Shown here one piece after another: positions 24,784 to 32,278 of a DNA stretch of 40,609 bases. A program made the translations under genes and the position numbers. Source of the DNA: an uncultured Clostridia bacterium (GTDB lineage Bacteria > Bacillota > Peptococcia > Peptococcales > Peptococcaceae); assembly GCA_944391285.1 (NCBI GenBank), contig CALXSY010000017.1, forward strand, positions 1 through 40,609, written 5' to 3'. Below the pieces are notes generated by a model. It was not told the origin of the DNA, made no database searches, and saw nothing but the letters and a program-made list of their open reading frames with translations. Each line of letters begins with the position of its first letter. Positions within the stretch are counted from its first letter, which is position 1.

Positions 24784-26136
24784 ATGAGCAGTAAGGTATT
24801 ATTTTCCCGGGATTTATTCCGCGGACGCAACGGATTTATTTTAGCCTGTATCGGTTCTGCTGTCGGCATGGGCAATATTTGGCTGTTTCCCCGCCGGGTG
24901 GCGGCTTATGGGGCGCCTTTTTTGGTGGCGTATTTTATTTTTGTCATTTTAATCGGCATTACCGGTGTAGTCGGCGAAATCGCCTACGGCAGGGCGATGA
25001 AAAACGGCACTATGGGTGCTTTTGAAAAAGCCGCCGTTTTGCGCTCTTTGCCTAAATCATTGGGCAGCGTGATGGCAATTTTGCCCACTCTCACTTCTTT
25101 TGCCATGGCAATCGGTTACAGTGTAGTAGTAGGCTGGGCAATGCGGTATTTTTTCGGCATGCTCAACGGCTCCGTTTTAGCCACCGACGGCATCGAAAAT
25201 TTCGGCAATCTTTTTGGCACCGCCTCCAGCGGCTATAATAATCTCGTGCCGCTCGTTATCGTCTTGGTTATCACCTTTGCCATCTTAATCTTCGGTATTT
25301 CCAAAGGTATCGAACAGTCCAACAAAGTTTTTATGCCGGTCTTCTTTTTGCTCTTTATCGGCATTGCCGTTTATGTATCTACCCTGCCCGGAGCGGTTGA
25401 AGGATATAAATATATGTTTACCTCCAGCGACTGGAGCTTATTAGCTTCCGGCGATGTGTGGAAATACGCCTTAGGACAGGCATTTTTCTCCCTCTCCTTA
25501 GCCGGCAGCGGCACCTTGGTTTACGGCTCTTACCTAAAAGACGATGCCAATGTGCCTTTCTGCGCCATGAGTATTGCCTTCTTTGATACTTTGGCAGCTT
25601 TTATCGCTTCTTTGGCAATTGTCCCGGCTGTTTATGCCGCCGGCATTAACTTTAACGCCGAAATCACCAGCGGACCGGGGTTAATGTTTATCTATCTGCC
25701 CTATGTTTTCCAAAGCATGCCTTTGGGCAATTTTATCGGCATTATCTTCTTTTTAGCCGTTTTGTTTGCCGGCTTGAGCTCCCTCATCAACCTTTTTGAA
25801 TGCCCTATCGAAGCGTTGCAGGAGAAGATGCATTTAAGCCGCAAAACTGCGGTCAGCGTTATCCTCTTAATCGGCTCTTTAGTAGCGGTCAATATCGCCA
25901 ATATTGTTTCCCAGTGGATGGATTACTGCTCCATCTATCTCTGCCCTATCGGCGCCCTTTTAGCGGCAATCATGTTTTTCTGGATTTGCGGCAAGGATTT
26001 TGTTATCAGGGAGATCAACAAAGGCTCCGAAAAGCAGTTAGGACAGCTGATTTACCCTTTAGGCAAATTTTTATTCTGCGGCTTAACCATTTTGGTCTTA
26101 ATTTTAGGCTCTATCACCGCCGGCGGAATCGGTTAA
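24784..26136 (+). CDS. Sodium:neurotransmitter symporter (NSS) family transporter
   Basis: The 450-residue protein has about eleven membrane helices and the NSS unwound TM1 motif GSAVGMGNIWLFP. It is followed by helix patterns of the shorter bacterial NSS branch (EIAYGRAM, a SLSLAGSGTLVYGSYL segment in TM6). These proteins use the sodium gradient to import amino acids. The substrate is not predictable. The Arg that forms the outer gate in LeuT (RFP) is Leu here, with two Arg a little further on; I read this as a subfamily trait. GGAGG precedes the ATG. Confidence 0.93.
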   Translation: MSSKVLFSRDLFRGRNGFILACIGSAVGMGNIWLFPRRVAAYGAPFLVAYFIFVILIGITGVVGEIAYGRAMKNGTMGAFEKAAVLRSLPKSLGSVMAILPTLTSFAMAIGYSVVVGWAMRYFFGMLNGSVLATDGIENFGNLFGTASSGYNNLVPLVIVLVITFAILIFGISKGIEQSNKVFMPVFFLLFIGIAVYVSTLPGAVEGYKYMFTSSDWSLLASGDVWKYALGQAFFSLSLAGSGTLVYGSYLKDDANVPFCAMSIAFFDTLAAFIASLAIVPAVYAAGINFNAEITSGPGLMFIYLPYVFQSMPLGNFIGIIFFLAVLFAGLSSLINLFECPIEALQEKMHLSRKTAVSVILLIGSLVAVNIANIVSQWMDYCSIYLCPIGALLAAIMFFWICGKDFVIREINKGSEKQLGQLIYPLGKFLFCGLTILVLILGSITAGGIG

Positions 26137-26143
26137 TCTTAAA

Positions 26144-26173
26144 AAAGTGCGGCTTTAAAGCTGCACTTTTTTT
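26144..26173 (+). terminator. Terminator of the NSS gene
   Basis: AAAGTGCGGCTT / AAGCTGCACTTT (26144-26155 with 26158-26169, one G-U pair) followed by TTTT. Confidence 0.88.
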
Positions 26174-26206
26174 AAGCAGAATTTGAGATAATTTTACAAA
26201 AATTTA

Positions 26207-26235
26207 TTGTCAAAAGTTTATTTTTATGCCATAAT
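26207..26235 (+). promoter_or_regulatory. Promoter of plsY
   Basis: TTGTCA (26207-26212), 17 bases, CATAAT (26230-26235), about 34 bases before the plsY start. Confidence 0.6.
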
Positions 26236-26268
26236 TATATTATAAATTTACGAAAGCAAGGTGAGAAA

Positions 26269-26868
26269 ATGCGCTACCTCTTTTTTATTATCGGCGGCTA
26301 TTTACTGGGATCTGCCAATACCTCCTGCTTATTCGGTCTCTCTCACGGCTGCGACCCCAGAGAATACGGCACTAAAAACGGCGGTGCCACCAATATGGGC
26401 TATATTTTCGGCGCCAAAACCGGTATTATAATTGCCTTAATAGACGTACTTAAAGCCTTTCTCCTGATTCATCTGGCGCGCTTATTTTCGGCAAATGCTC
26501 CCTACTTGGATTTATTAAGCGGTTTGGCTTGTGTTTTGGGGCATATTTTCCCCATTTTCTTTGATTTTCACGGCGGCAAGGGCTTAGCAGCCTTGGCCGG
26601 CACTATCTTAGGCACTGATCCTTATTTGTTTGTTATCTTAGCTATCATTGCTTTGGGACTTATGTATATCACCCATTACGGTGTTGCCGCTGCTACCAGC
26701 GCCTGCATTTTGTTTCCGGTTTTGCTGCAATTGCGCACCGGCGACTGGCTCTGCTTTTTAATGACCATGGCGGTATCGTTAGTCATGCTTTACAAGCACA
26801 TCCCCAATTTTAAGCGCATCAGCGAAGGCAGTGAAGTGCGTTTTTTCACCAAGGACGAAGCCGAATAA
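26269..26868 (+). CDS. plsY: Glycerol-3-phosphate acyltransferase PlsY
   Basis: The 199-residue membrane protein has five or so helices and the three PlsY motifs: GSANTSCLFG (motif 1, usually GSxPxxxL), DPREYGTKNGGATNMG (motif 2) and GHIFPIFFDFHGGKGLAAL (motif 3). It transfers the acyl group from acyl-phosphate to glycerol-3-phosphate, starting phospholipid synthesis with PlsX. Motif 1 is divergent and NGGATNMG replaces the common SGNxGATNxxR, so it may be a second, atypical PlsY; catalytic core residues are present. AAGGTG precedes the start. Confidence 0.9.
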   Translation: MRYLFFIIGGYLLGSANTSCLFGLSHGCDPREYGTKNGGATNMGYIFGAKTGIIIALIDVLKAFLLIHLARLFSANAPYLDLLSGLACVLGHIFPIFFDFHGGKGLAALAGTILGTDPYLFVILAIIALGLMYITHYGVAAATSACILFPVLLQLRTGDWLCFLMTMAVSLVMLYKHIPNFKRISEGSEVRFFTKDEAE

Positions 26869-26891
26869 ATATTCTATCAATAATATATCCG

Positions 26892-26920
26892 CTGGACATT
26901 TAATTTAAAATATGCTATAA
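26892..26920 (+). promoter_or_regulatory. Promoter of the small siroheme reductase gene
   Basis: TGGACA (26892-26897), 17 bases and a TGC-extended TATAAT (26915-26920). Transcription would begin near 26927, so the in-frame start at 26922 cannot be used. Confidence 0.7.
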
Positions 26921-26951
26921 TTTGGCTGATAAAAAGAAAGGGGTCTTTTCA

Positions 26952-27614
26952 ATGGAAAAAAGCTTTAAGCATAATGTCACTTTGCACAAAGACGGTACTT
27001 ATTCAATGGGAATCAGCATAAATTATGGCTACATGACTCCCGATGAGCTTATCGCCTTAGCTAATATCGCCAAAAAATACAATGTCACCACCTGCATGGC
27101 AACAACTGCCAAAAAAATCAGCTTTATGGATGTTAAAGAGGACGATGTCAACAAAATCTGGGATGAGATCGATGAAACATTCGGCGAACGTTTGAGCTAT
27201 CCCCACGGCAAGATTGTTGTCTGTCCGGGCTTGGAATACTGCAAATTTGCCTTAGCCGGCAGAGACAACAAAAAAATCGCCAAAATGGTCGAGGAAATTT
27301 CCCTCAAGCACAATGCCGGCAAAATCAAAGTCGGTGTAACTTCCTGCCCTCTGGGCTGTGCTATGCCGCGCATCAAGGATTTAGGTATTTTCGGCACTCC
27401 CTATGGCTGGAGCGTAGTTATAGGCGGCAATGCTGGCGCTCACACTACCATAGCTCAGCCGGTAGCCGATAAATTAAGCGACGAAGAGCTTTACCAGCTG
27501 CTTGATAAAATTTATCAGTATTTCGAGGACAACCGCACCGGCAAGGAGCGCACTGTCAGCACTATCAAGCGCTTAGGCTTTGAGCATTTTAAAGCCCAAG
27601 TTTTAGGAGAATAA
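26952..27614 (+). CDS. Small siroheme/[4Fe-4S] sulfite-nitrite reductase-like protein
   Basis: The 220-residue protein has a ferredoxin-like half-domain (about 8-80) and a siroheme/4Fe-4S half with C91-x5-C97 (VVCPGLEYCKFA) and C132-x3-C136 (GVTSCPLGCAMPR), the coupled cluster-siroheme ligands. It equals only one repeat of normal sulfite or nitrite reductases and has the size of the low-molecular-weight assimilatory-type sulfite reductase of Desulfovibrio vulgaris. It could reduce sulfite or nitrite given a suitable donor; the in vivo role of this class is unsettled. AAAGGGG lies 8 bases before the ATG at 26952. It is a single-gene unit. Confidence 0.9.
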   Translation: MEKSFKHNVTLHKDGTYSMGISINYGYMTPDELIALANIAKKYNVTTCMATTAKKISFMDVKEDDVNKIWDEIDETFGERLSYPHGKIVVCPGLEYCKFALAGRDNKKIAKMVEEISLKHNAGKIKVGVTSCPLGCAMPRIKDLGIFGTPYGWSVVIGGNAGAHTTIAQPVADKLSDEELYQLLDKIYQYFEDNRTGKERTVSTIKRLGFEHFKAQVLGE

Positions 27615-27618
27615 TTTT

Positions 27619-27646
27619 AAAGGACGCCTAAGGCGTCCTTTTTTGG
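27619..27646 (+). terminator. Terminator of the siroheme reductase gene
   Basis: Perfect AAAGGACGCC / GGCGTCCTTT stem (27619-27628 with 27632-27641), loop TAA, then a T-run. Confidence 0.9.
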
Positions 27647-27649
27647 TGC

Positions 27650-27676
27650 AAAAAAAAGATGCCTGAAAAAGGCATC
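27650..27676 (-). terminator. Terminator of the SRP RNA gene
   Basis: GATGCCT / AGGCATC (27658-27664 with 27670-27676) followed on the minus strand by eight T (A-run 27650-27657). Confidence 0.88.
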
Positions 27677-27679
27677 AAA

Positions 27680-27972
27680 TTTAGAGACCGTGCGCCGGCT
27701 TCGAATGTACTCTTCCGAACGTTACGACGGCAGTTGGCTCGAGCCAGGTTGCCCCACGGCACACACGGATATTCACTTAGTGCTGCTTCCTTCCGGACCT
27801 GACACGGTTCGTGAGTCCATGTTGCGCAGGACCCAGCTGTCAACACTACTTACCGCCGGCAGACTTCACAAAAGCCACCCTCAGCACGGCTTCGATCCTG
27901 CTATAGCGGATTGCAGGTTACAAGACACCGCTACCTCCCCATCTAGCACGGTCAAACTTCAATACGAGTTAA
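27680..27972 (-). ncRNA. ffs: Signal recognition particle RNA, large bacterial type
   Basis: The minus strand contains the SRP signature GTCAGGTCCGGAAGGAAGCA (helix 8 apical loop that binds Ffh), read on the plus strand at about 27781-27803. An upstream Alu-domain block has GTGCTAGATGGGGAGGTAGC and CCGCTATAGC. The 5' GACCGTGC (27946-27953) pairs with the 3' GCACGGTC (27687-27694), closing the molecule. The length of about 290 bases marks the Bacillus/Clostridium type with helices 1-5, not the short 4.5S form. Ends are inferred from promoter and terminator and may be off by several bases. Confidence 0.95.
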
Positions 27973-27979
27973 CTATGTT

Positions 27980-28008
27980 AGTATAGCATTGTTTTAAGTG
28001 CTTGTCAA
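27980..28008 (-). promoter_or_regulatory. Promoter of the SRP RNA gene
   Basis: On the minus strand TTGACA (28003-28008), 17 bases and a TGC-extended TATACT (27980-27985), a near-consensus promoter as expected for an abundant RNA. Confidence 0.88.
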
Positions 28009-28036
28009 GGTTTTTTGTCTTAGCTTTTTTTGCATA

Positions 28037-28093
28037 TTAAAACTGCCGCTTCTTATAAAACCGCACCGACAAAAGCCAGGAGAGAAGATAAAT
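28037..28093. repeat. 57-bp direct repeat, copy A (3' end of permease gene)
   Basis: These 57 bases are identical to 28667-28723, including silent positions, and encode the C-terminal YLLSWLLSVRFYKKRQF of each permease. Outside the repeat the two genes differ clearly. Confidence 0.95.
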
Positions 28094-28642
28094 TATTATT
28101 GCTGTGCCTACAGCCATAAGCAAAGTGTTAGTTCCGATCCAAAAACCCCAGGCATTCATTATTCCCAGTACGGATGCAGATATCGCTAATATAGCCCCTA
28201 AAATTGCTCCATAAATCACTTTGCCTTTAGTCGTGCCAAATTTAAAGGATAAGGGAGCTGTAAGGGCTGTTACCAGCAGGCTAAAAATCAAAATTGTTGA
28301 GTTTGAAAGCATTATATTACCTAAACTATACTCGCCGAAAAACATAATTAGGGTAAGAGCTACAAGAACAATTCCATTAAACACTAAACCCATAATATAT
28401 TTGACCGAAACCAACTGCGCCCTTGTATAAGGTAAGGTTTGCGCATAAATATCCCAACCTGAGTGCTCATCATAAGTAAGCAAGGACATCGGTATTACTC
28501 CGCCGACAGCACTTAGATAAACTGTGGCAAAGAAATTTTTTCCGCCGATGGCTATCAAAGCCAAAAACACTGCCGCTACAATACAATATAATTTAAAAAG
28601 CCTTAAAAACTGATAAAACTCCTTTAATAATAACCCTTTCAT
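28037..28642 (-). CDS. ABC-2 type permease, copy 2 of a paralogous pair
   Basis: The 201-residue protein has six hydrophobic segments and a conserved DEHSGWDIYAQTLPYTRAQLVSVKY segment (two blocks: DEHSGWDIYAQTLPY, RAQLVSVKYIMG), typical of the ABC-2 permease family linked to YtrA-like regulators. It is about the same length as the upstream permease and ends with the same 17 residues, encoded by a 57-base identical sequence. Together the two could form a heterodimeric membrane part for the ATPase at 29279. GGAGGGG precedes the ATG. No terminator is seen before the SRP promoter. Confidence 0.88.
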   Translation of the reverse strand: MKGLLLKEFYQFLRLFKLYCIVAAVFLALIAIGGKNFFATVYLSAVGGVIPMSLLTYDEHSGWDIYAQTLPYTRAQLVSVKYIMGLVFNGIVLVALTLIMFFGEYSLGNIMLSNSTILIFSLLVTALTAPLSFKFGTTKGKVIYGAILGAILAISASVLGIMNAWGFWIGTNTLLMAVGTAIIIYLLSWLLSVRFYKKRQF

Positions 28643-28666
28643 TGTACCCCTCCTTGCAGATGTGAG

Positions 28667-28723
28667 TTAAAACTGCCGCTTCTTATAAAACCGCACCGAC
28701 AAAAGCCAGGAGAGAAGATAAAT
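28667..28723. repeat. 57-bp direct repeat, copy B (3' end of permease gene)
   Basis: Exact second copy of 28037-28093, 630 bases away, at the same place at the end of the paralogous gene. Confidence 0.95.
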
Positions 28724-29275
28724 GGCTATTACCACAATTACAATATTGCTCATTGTAAAATCCACACTAAAAGCGATATACATGCTTTTCTTCAGTTCTG
28801 CCAGGGCAAAGCTAACGGCAAAGCAAATACCTAAAAGCACATAATAAAATATTCTGCCCTTTGCCACCCCAAATTTAAAGGTCAAAGGTAAAACTAAAGC
28901 GGTAACCAGCAAATTAAGGGTTAAGAGCAAAAGCAGTAAATCCCAAATTAATCCTCTAAAGTCTGACATAATTACCGAAAGAACAGCGGCTAATATTATT
29001 AAGCCGGCGCCGATGATCAGTCCGATAAGATATTTGACCGAAACTATCTGGGCTCGGCTGTAAGGCAGAGTATTGGCATAAATATCCCAATTATCACGTT
29101 CATCGTAAGCCAAAAGATTCATCGGCAGCATACCGCCGATAATGCCCAAAAAGAGCAAAAAGAACAAATTGCCGTTGCCGCTGAAGGCTAACACGGTAAA
29201 TAAAGCGGCGATTACCAGAAAAATTTTGCAGTATCTTATCATTTGATAGATATCCTTTAATAATAATCCTCCCAC
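28667..29275 (-). CDS. ABC-2 type permease, copy 1 of a paralogous pair
   Basis: The 202-residue protein has six hydrophobic segments and the counterpart motif DERDNWDIYANTLPYSRAQI followed by VSVKYLIGLI. It is paralogous to the next gene downstream. The start is GTG at 29275 with GGAGG 8 bases upstream. It begins 3 bases after the ATPase stop, so the genes are one operon: GntR, ATPase, permease, permease. Confidence 0.88.
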   Translation of the reverse strand: MGGLLLKDIYQMIRYCKIFLVIAALFTVLAFSGNGNLFFLLFLGIIGGMLPMNLLAYDERDNWDIYANTLPYSRAQIVSVKYLIGLIIGAGLIILAAVLSVIMSDFRGLIWDLLLLLLTLNLLVTALVLPLTFKFGVAKGRIFYYVLLGICFAVSFALAELKKSMYIAFSVDFTMSNIVIVVIAIYLLSWLLSVRFYKKRQF

Positions 29276-29278
29276 CTC

Positions 29279-30118
29279 TTACGCCTCCTTTGCCATGAAA
29301 ATAAATAATTGCTCAATATCAATAGGGCTTATCGCCATTCCGACGGGAATTGCCGTGCGCAGGACAATAGCCTCTACGCCGTAGGGATTTTCCTTTTTGC
29401 CTTTGATAGCTTTCGGGTCAATCTCTGCCAGCTGCTCCTTGGTGCAGTGAATAATGCCGTATTTCGCCTTTAAAAGGTCTTTTTCCTCGCATAAAAGCAG
29501 TTTGCCTTGGTGCAGAAAGGCGATATAATCGCAGATTTTCTCCAAATCGCTGACGATGTGGGAGGAAATCAAAATAGCGTGTTCTTCATTGCGGGTAAAC
29601 TCGCTGAAGATATCCAGTATTTCATCTCTAATCACCGGATCCAATCCGGAAGTGGCTTCGTCTAAGAGTAAAAGCTTAGCATGGTGGCTTAGAGCAATAG
29701 CAATGCCAAGCTTCATTTTCATACCTTTGGAGAAGTCCTCAAACTTTTTATTTGCCGGAATGGCTAATTTTTGCAAATATTCCGAATATAATCTTTCGTC
29801 CCAATTACGGAAGGTATTTTTCATCACCTTATTAACCTGTTTGGCATTCAAGCAAGCAGGAATGCCCACCTCGTCCAGCACCACACCGATATCTTCCTTG
29901 CTCAGGCGGATATTGTTTCGGTTATCCTTGCCCAAAATAGTAATCGTGCCGCTGTCTCGTCTAATCATATTTAAAATCAGCTTGATAGTCGTGCTTTTGC
30001 CGGCGCCGTTTTCGCCGATTAAGCCCATGATGCAGCCCTTTGGCAGGGTGAGATTTAGATTTTCCAGCTTAAAGCCCGGATAGCTTTTGCTCAAATTTTT
30101 GATTTCCAATGCATTCAT
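29279..30118 (-). CDS. ABC transporter ATP-binding protein, second YtrA-type module
   Basis: The 279-residue ATPase has Walker A GLIGENGAGKSTTIK at about 33-47, signature FSKGMKMKLGIAIALSH, Walker B KLLLLDEATSGLDP and switch His in ISSHIV. A C-terminal extension of about 70 residues follows the nucleotide-binding domain, as in bacitracin-type or YtrB/YtrE-type exporters. GGAGG precedes the ATG. It serves the two downstream permeases; the exported compound is unknown. Confidence 0.93.
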   Translation of the reverse strand: MNALEIKNLSKSYPGFKLENLNLTLPKGCIMGLIGENGAGKSTTIKLILNMIRRDSGTITILGKDNRNNIRLSKEDIGVVLDEVGIPACLNAKQVNKVMKNTFRNWDERLYSEYLQKLAIPANKKFEDFSKGMKMKLGIAIALSHHAKLLLLDEATSGLDPVIRDEILDIFSEFTRNEEHAILISSHIVSDLEKICDYIAFLHQGKLLLCEEKDLLKAKYGIIHCTKEQLAEIDPKAIKGKKENPYGVEAIVLRTAIPVGMAISPIDIEQLFIFMAKEA

Positions 30119-30121
30119 TTC

Positions 30122-30493
30122 TTATTCCTCCATGATGTAATTCAGCATTTCGCTGATATCCTCTTTTTTTAGATTGCAAGCCGCTGCCAGCTTGGCAATC
30201 TCTGCGAGATGCTCCTCGATTTTCTTTAAATATTCCTCCCGCAGAAGCTCCGTATTTTTCGGAGCCACAAAGCAGCCTTTGCCGGCTACGGTGTAAATAA
30301 AGCCCTCTTTTTCCAATTCGTCGTAGGCGCGCTTGGTGGTGATAACGCTGATGCGCAAATCCTTCGCCAAGCTTCTGATTGAGGGCAAGGCTTCGTCTTC
30401 TTTTAAGGCGCCGCTGATGATTTGGGCTTTAATTTGGCTGTAAATTTGCTCATAAATTGGAGCACTGCTCTTATTATCAATTAATATGTACAA
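30122..30493 (-). CDS. GntR-family regulator, YtrA subfamily, probable TTG start
   Basis: The likely product is 123 residues: a winged helix (SAPIYEQIYSQIKAQIISGA, LPSIRSLAKDLRISVITTKR, AYDELEKEGFIYTVAGKG) plus a short helical tail, without an effector domain. The frame is open up to 30592, but the consensus promoter at 30530-30558 would start transcripts near 30523, so upstream starts are not in the mRNA. The TTG at 30493 follows GGGAGG by 12 bases and gives the normal N-terminus of the family. It probably represses its own operon through the palindrome at 30519. Confidence 0.85.
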   Translation of the reverse strand: MYILIDNKSSAPIYEQIYSQIKAQIISGALKEDEALPSIRSLAKDLRISVITTKRAYDELEKEGFIYTVAGKGCFVAPKNTELLREEYLKKIEEHLAEIAKLAAACNLKKEDISEMLNYIMEE

Positions 30494-30518
30494 ATTCTCA
30501 TCTCGCCTCCCGTTCATC

Positions 30519-30539
30519 TGTATATATACAGTATATACA
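30519..30539. promoter_or_regulatory. Palindromic operator of the second YtrA-like regulator
   Basis: TGTATATA-TACAG-TATATACA, arms of 8 bases, overlies the -10 box and predicted start site. Placement is the same as the operator of the first YtrA-like regulator at 2641, but the sequence is different. Confidence 0.7.
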
Positions 30540-30558
30540 CTATGCTCACTTCTGTCAA
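30530..30558 (-). promoter_or_regulatory. Promoter of the second YtrA-type operon
   Basis: On the minus strand TTGACA (30553-30558), 17 bases, TATACT (30530-30535). Confidence 0.85.
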
Positions 30559-30591
30559 GAGCTTTTTTATATTTTTTTACTATTTTTTGCA

Positions 30592-30620
30592 CAAAAAAGA
30601 GACTGCTAAAAGCAGTCTCT
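30592..30620 (-). terminator. Terminator of the DsrMK-like operon
   Basis: Perfect 10-bp stem AGAGACTGCT / AGCAGTCTCT (30598-30607 with 30611-30620), loop AAA, followed on the minus strand by TTTTTTG. It lies 8 bases after the stop at 30628. Confidence 0.9.
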
Positions 30621-30627
30621 AAAAATT

Positions 30628-32256
30628 TTATTCGTCACGCAAAAACTCTAAGAACGGAGTTTCGAATTTGGTCATAGCGTTAACTACTAACTCAACCAAT
30701 CCGCCGTAATGGAAGTTGTAATCTTCCATGTGCCAAGCCTCTAACAAATCACGGAAGGCGCCTTTGCAGTTGGAGCAAGGAGCGGTAATGTATTTGATGA
30801 TGTTAGGATCAGCAGAAGCTTCGCCGAAGGCATTCAATACCTGCTGCAATTTCTTGCGGGAGGATACACTGTTGCGGAAATAGGTAAAGTTCATGCTGTT
30901 CATGATAGCAAAACCGGAACCACCGCCGCAGCAGTAGTTATTAACCCCATGGGGCTCCATCTCATGGAAGTTGCCTTTAGGCATAACAGCGTTTAAGATA
31001 TCACGCTGTGGTTTAACGATACCCATTTGTCTTACATAGTTGCAAGGGTCATGGAGAGTGGTTAAGAAGTTATTGCGGCTGGGATCTAAATCGTAGGTTC
31101 CTTTCAAAACCAAGTCTCTTAACAAAGGCAGGAAGCTTTGCACCGGTACACGGTCTTTACCGGGATAGAAACGGTCAGCTACTACAGCAGCAGCTTTATG
31201 AGCGTGACCGCACTCAGCGATAACGATGCGTTGAACGCCTAATTTTTTAGCAGCTTCATTTTGGGCAACTGCCAATTTCTTAGCCATCAAATCATCATGC
31301 CAGATACCGTAGTTAACGTTATCATAACCCATCATATCACTGCTCAAGGTCCAGTCTAAGCCGGCTTCGTTAAATAAAATAGTGAAAGCAGTTGGGTTTT
31401 CCGGCCAAGCCATGAACTCACCGGCATTGTGAATTAACAAAATGTCAGCGCCTTTTTTATCGATAGGAGTTACATATTCATAACCGGTCAAATCAGCGCA
31501 GTCTTCGTCCAAGAATTCAATAGTATCCAAGAATGCAGCCTTGGTGATACCGGTAGAAGAACCGGTTTTTAATTGAAGCATGTCGCCCTTTTCAAACAAC
31601 GGTTTGGGAGCGATGCCCATTTCCTGGCTGAATATTTTACGGATTTCTTTAGCAAACAAGCTGTTGTCCAAAGCCAAAGGACAAGTTTGGTTGCAGCGGC
31701 GGCAGAGATTGCAGCGGTAAGCAGACTCACCCAAACGAGCTACTACTTCCCAAGTCAAATCGATATCTGCGCCGACAAATTTCGGCATTAATTTGCCGCC
31801 TTTGGTGAAATATTTTTTAACGATCATGCGCAATACTTCAGCGCGATAAGTGGGACGATAAATTTCATTATAGCCCGATGCCTCAAAAATATGGCAGGCA
31901 TTGGAGCAAGTATTACATTTAGCGCAATACTCCATGCTCAAGTTTAAACATTGAATAATACCTTTGTTAGCTTCATTAGAAAGCATTTTTTCCACACCGG
32001 AGAGGAATTTGCGGACTAATTCATCCTGCTCTTCCTTGGTTTTCGGTGTTTCAAAAGTATCAATAGCAATAACGCCGTCTAAGCTGGCAGCATATTTTTC
32101 TCTCCATTCCGGTTTGGGTTCCTGCCATTTGGGCCAGGTATCCGGATTGTCAAAAGGTGCCGGCAGAGGCATCAATTGTTTTGTATCAATAAAGGTTAAT
32201 TGTTCACCCGGGAGTTTGCCTATATCACGGGGTCCTAATTTTCTACCATCTATCAT
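30628..32256 (-). CDS. DsrK/HdrD-like iron-sulfur protein
   Basis: The 542-residue protein has two ferredoxin-type [4Fe-4S] motifs, CAKCNTCSNAC (Cys111, 114, 117, 121) and CNLCRRCNQTC (Cys182, 185, 188, 192). The C-terminal half has one CCG-type catalytic cysteine set: HDPC, 36 residues, CCGGGSG, then CSNC. This is the DsrK/HdrD plan, in which a special cluster reduces disulfides or trisulfide-like substrates with electrons from a membrane cytochrome. No membrane helix is seen, so it is probably cytoplasmic and bound to the next-listed subunit. GGAGG precedes the ATG. The physiological substrate is not known. Confidence 0.88.
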   Translation of the reverse strand: MIDGRKLGPRDIGKLPGEQLTFIDTKQLMPLPAPFDNPDTWPKWQEPKPEWREKYAASLDGVIAIDTFETPKTKEEQDELVRKFLSGVEKMLSNEANKGIIQCLNLSMEYCAKCNTCSNACHIFEASGYNEIYRPTYRAEVLRMIVKKYFTKGGKLMPKFVGADIDLTWEVVARLGESAYRCNLCRRCNQTCPLALDNSLFAKEIRKIFSQEMGIAPKPLFEKGDMLQLKTGSSTGITKAAFLDTIEFLDEDCADLTGYEYVTPIDKKGADILLIHNAGEFMAWPENPTAFTILFNEAGLDWTLSSDMMGYDNVNYGIWHDDLMAKKLAVAQNEAAKKLGVQRIVIAECGHAHKAAAVVADRFYPGKDRVPVQSFLPLLRDLVLKGTYDLDPSRNNFLTTLHDPCNYVRQMGIVKPQRDILNAVMPKGNFHEMEPHGVNNYCCGGGSGFAIMNSMNFTYFRNSVSSRKKLQQVLNAFGEASADPNIIKYITAPCSNCKGAFRDLLEAWHMEDYNFHYGGLVELVVNAMTKFETPFLEFLRDE

Positions 32257-32278
32257 CTTAATTTTCCTCCTTCTTTAA

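Noticed and set aside
27690-27986. Open frames on both strands within 27628-27986
   Set aside because: This DNA encodes SRP RNA with its own promoter and terminator; the frames are a by-product of RNA sequence.
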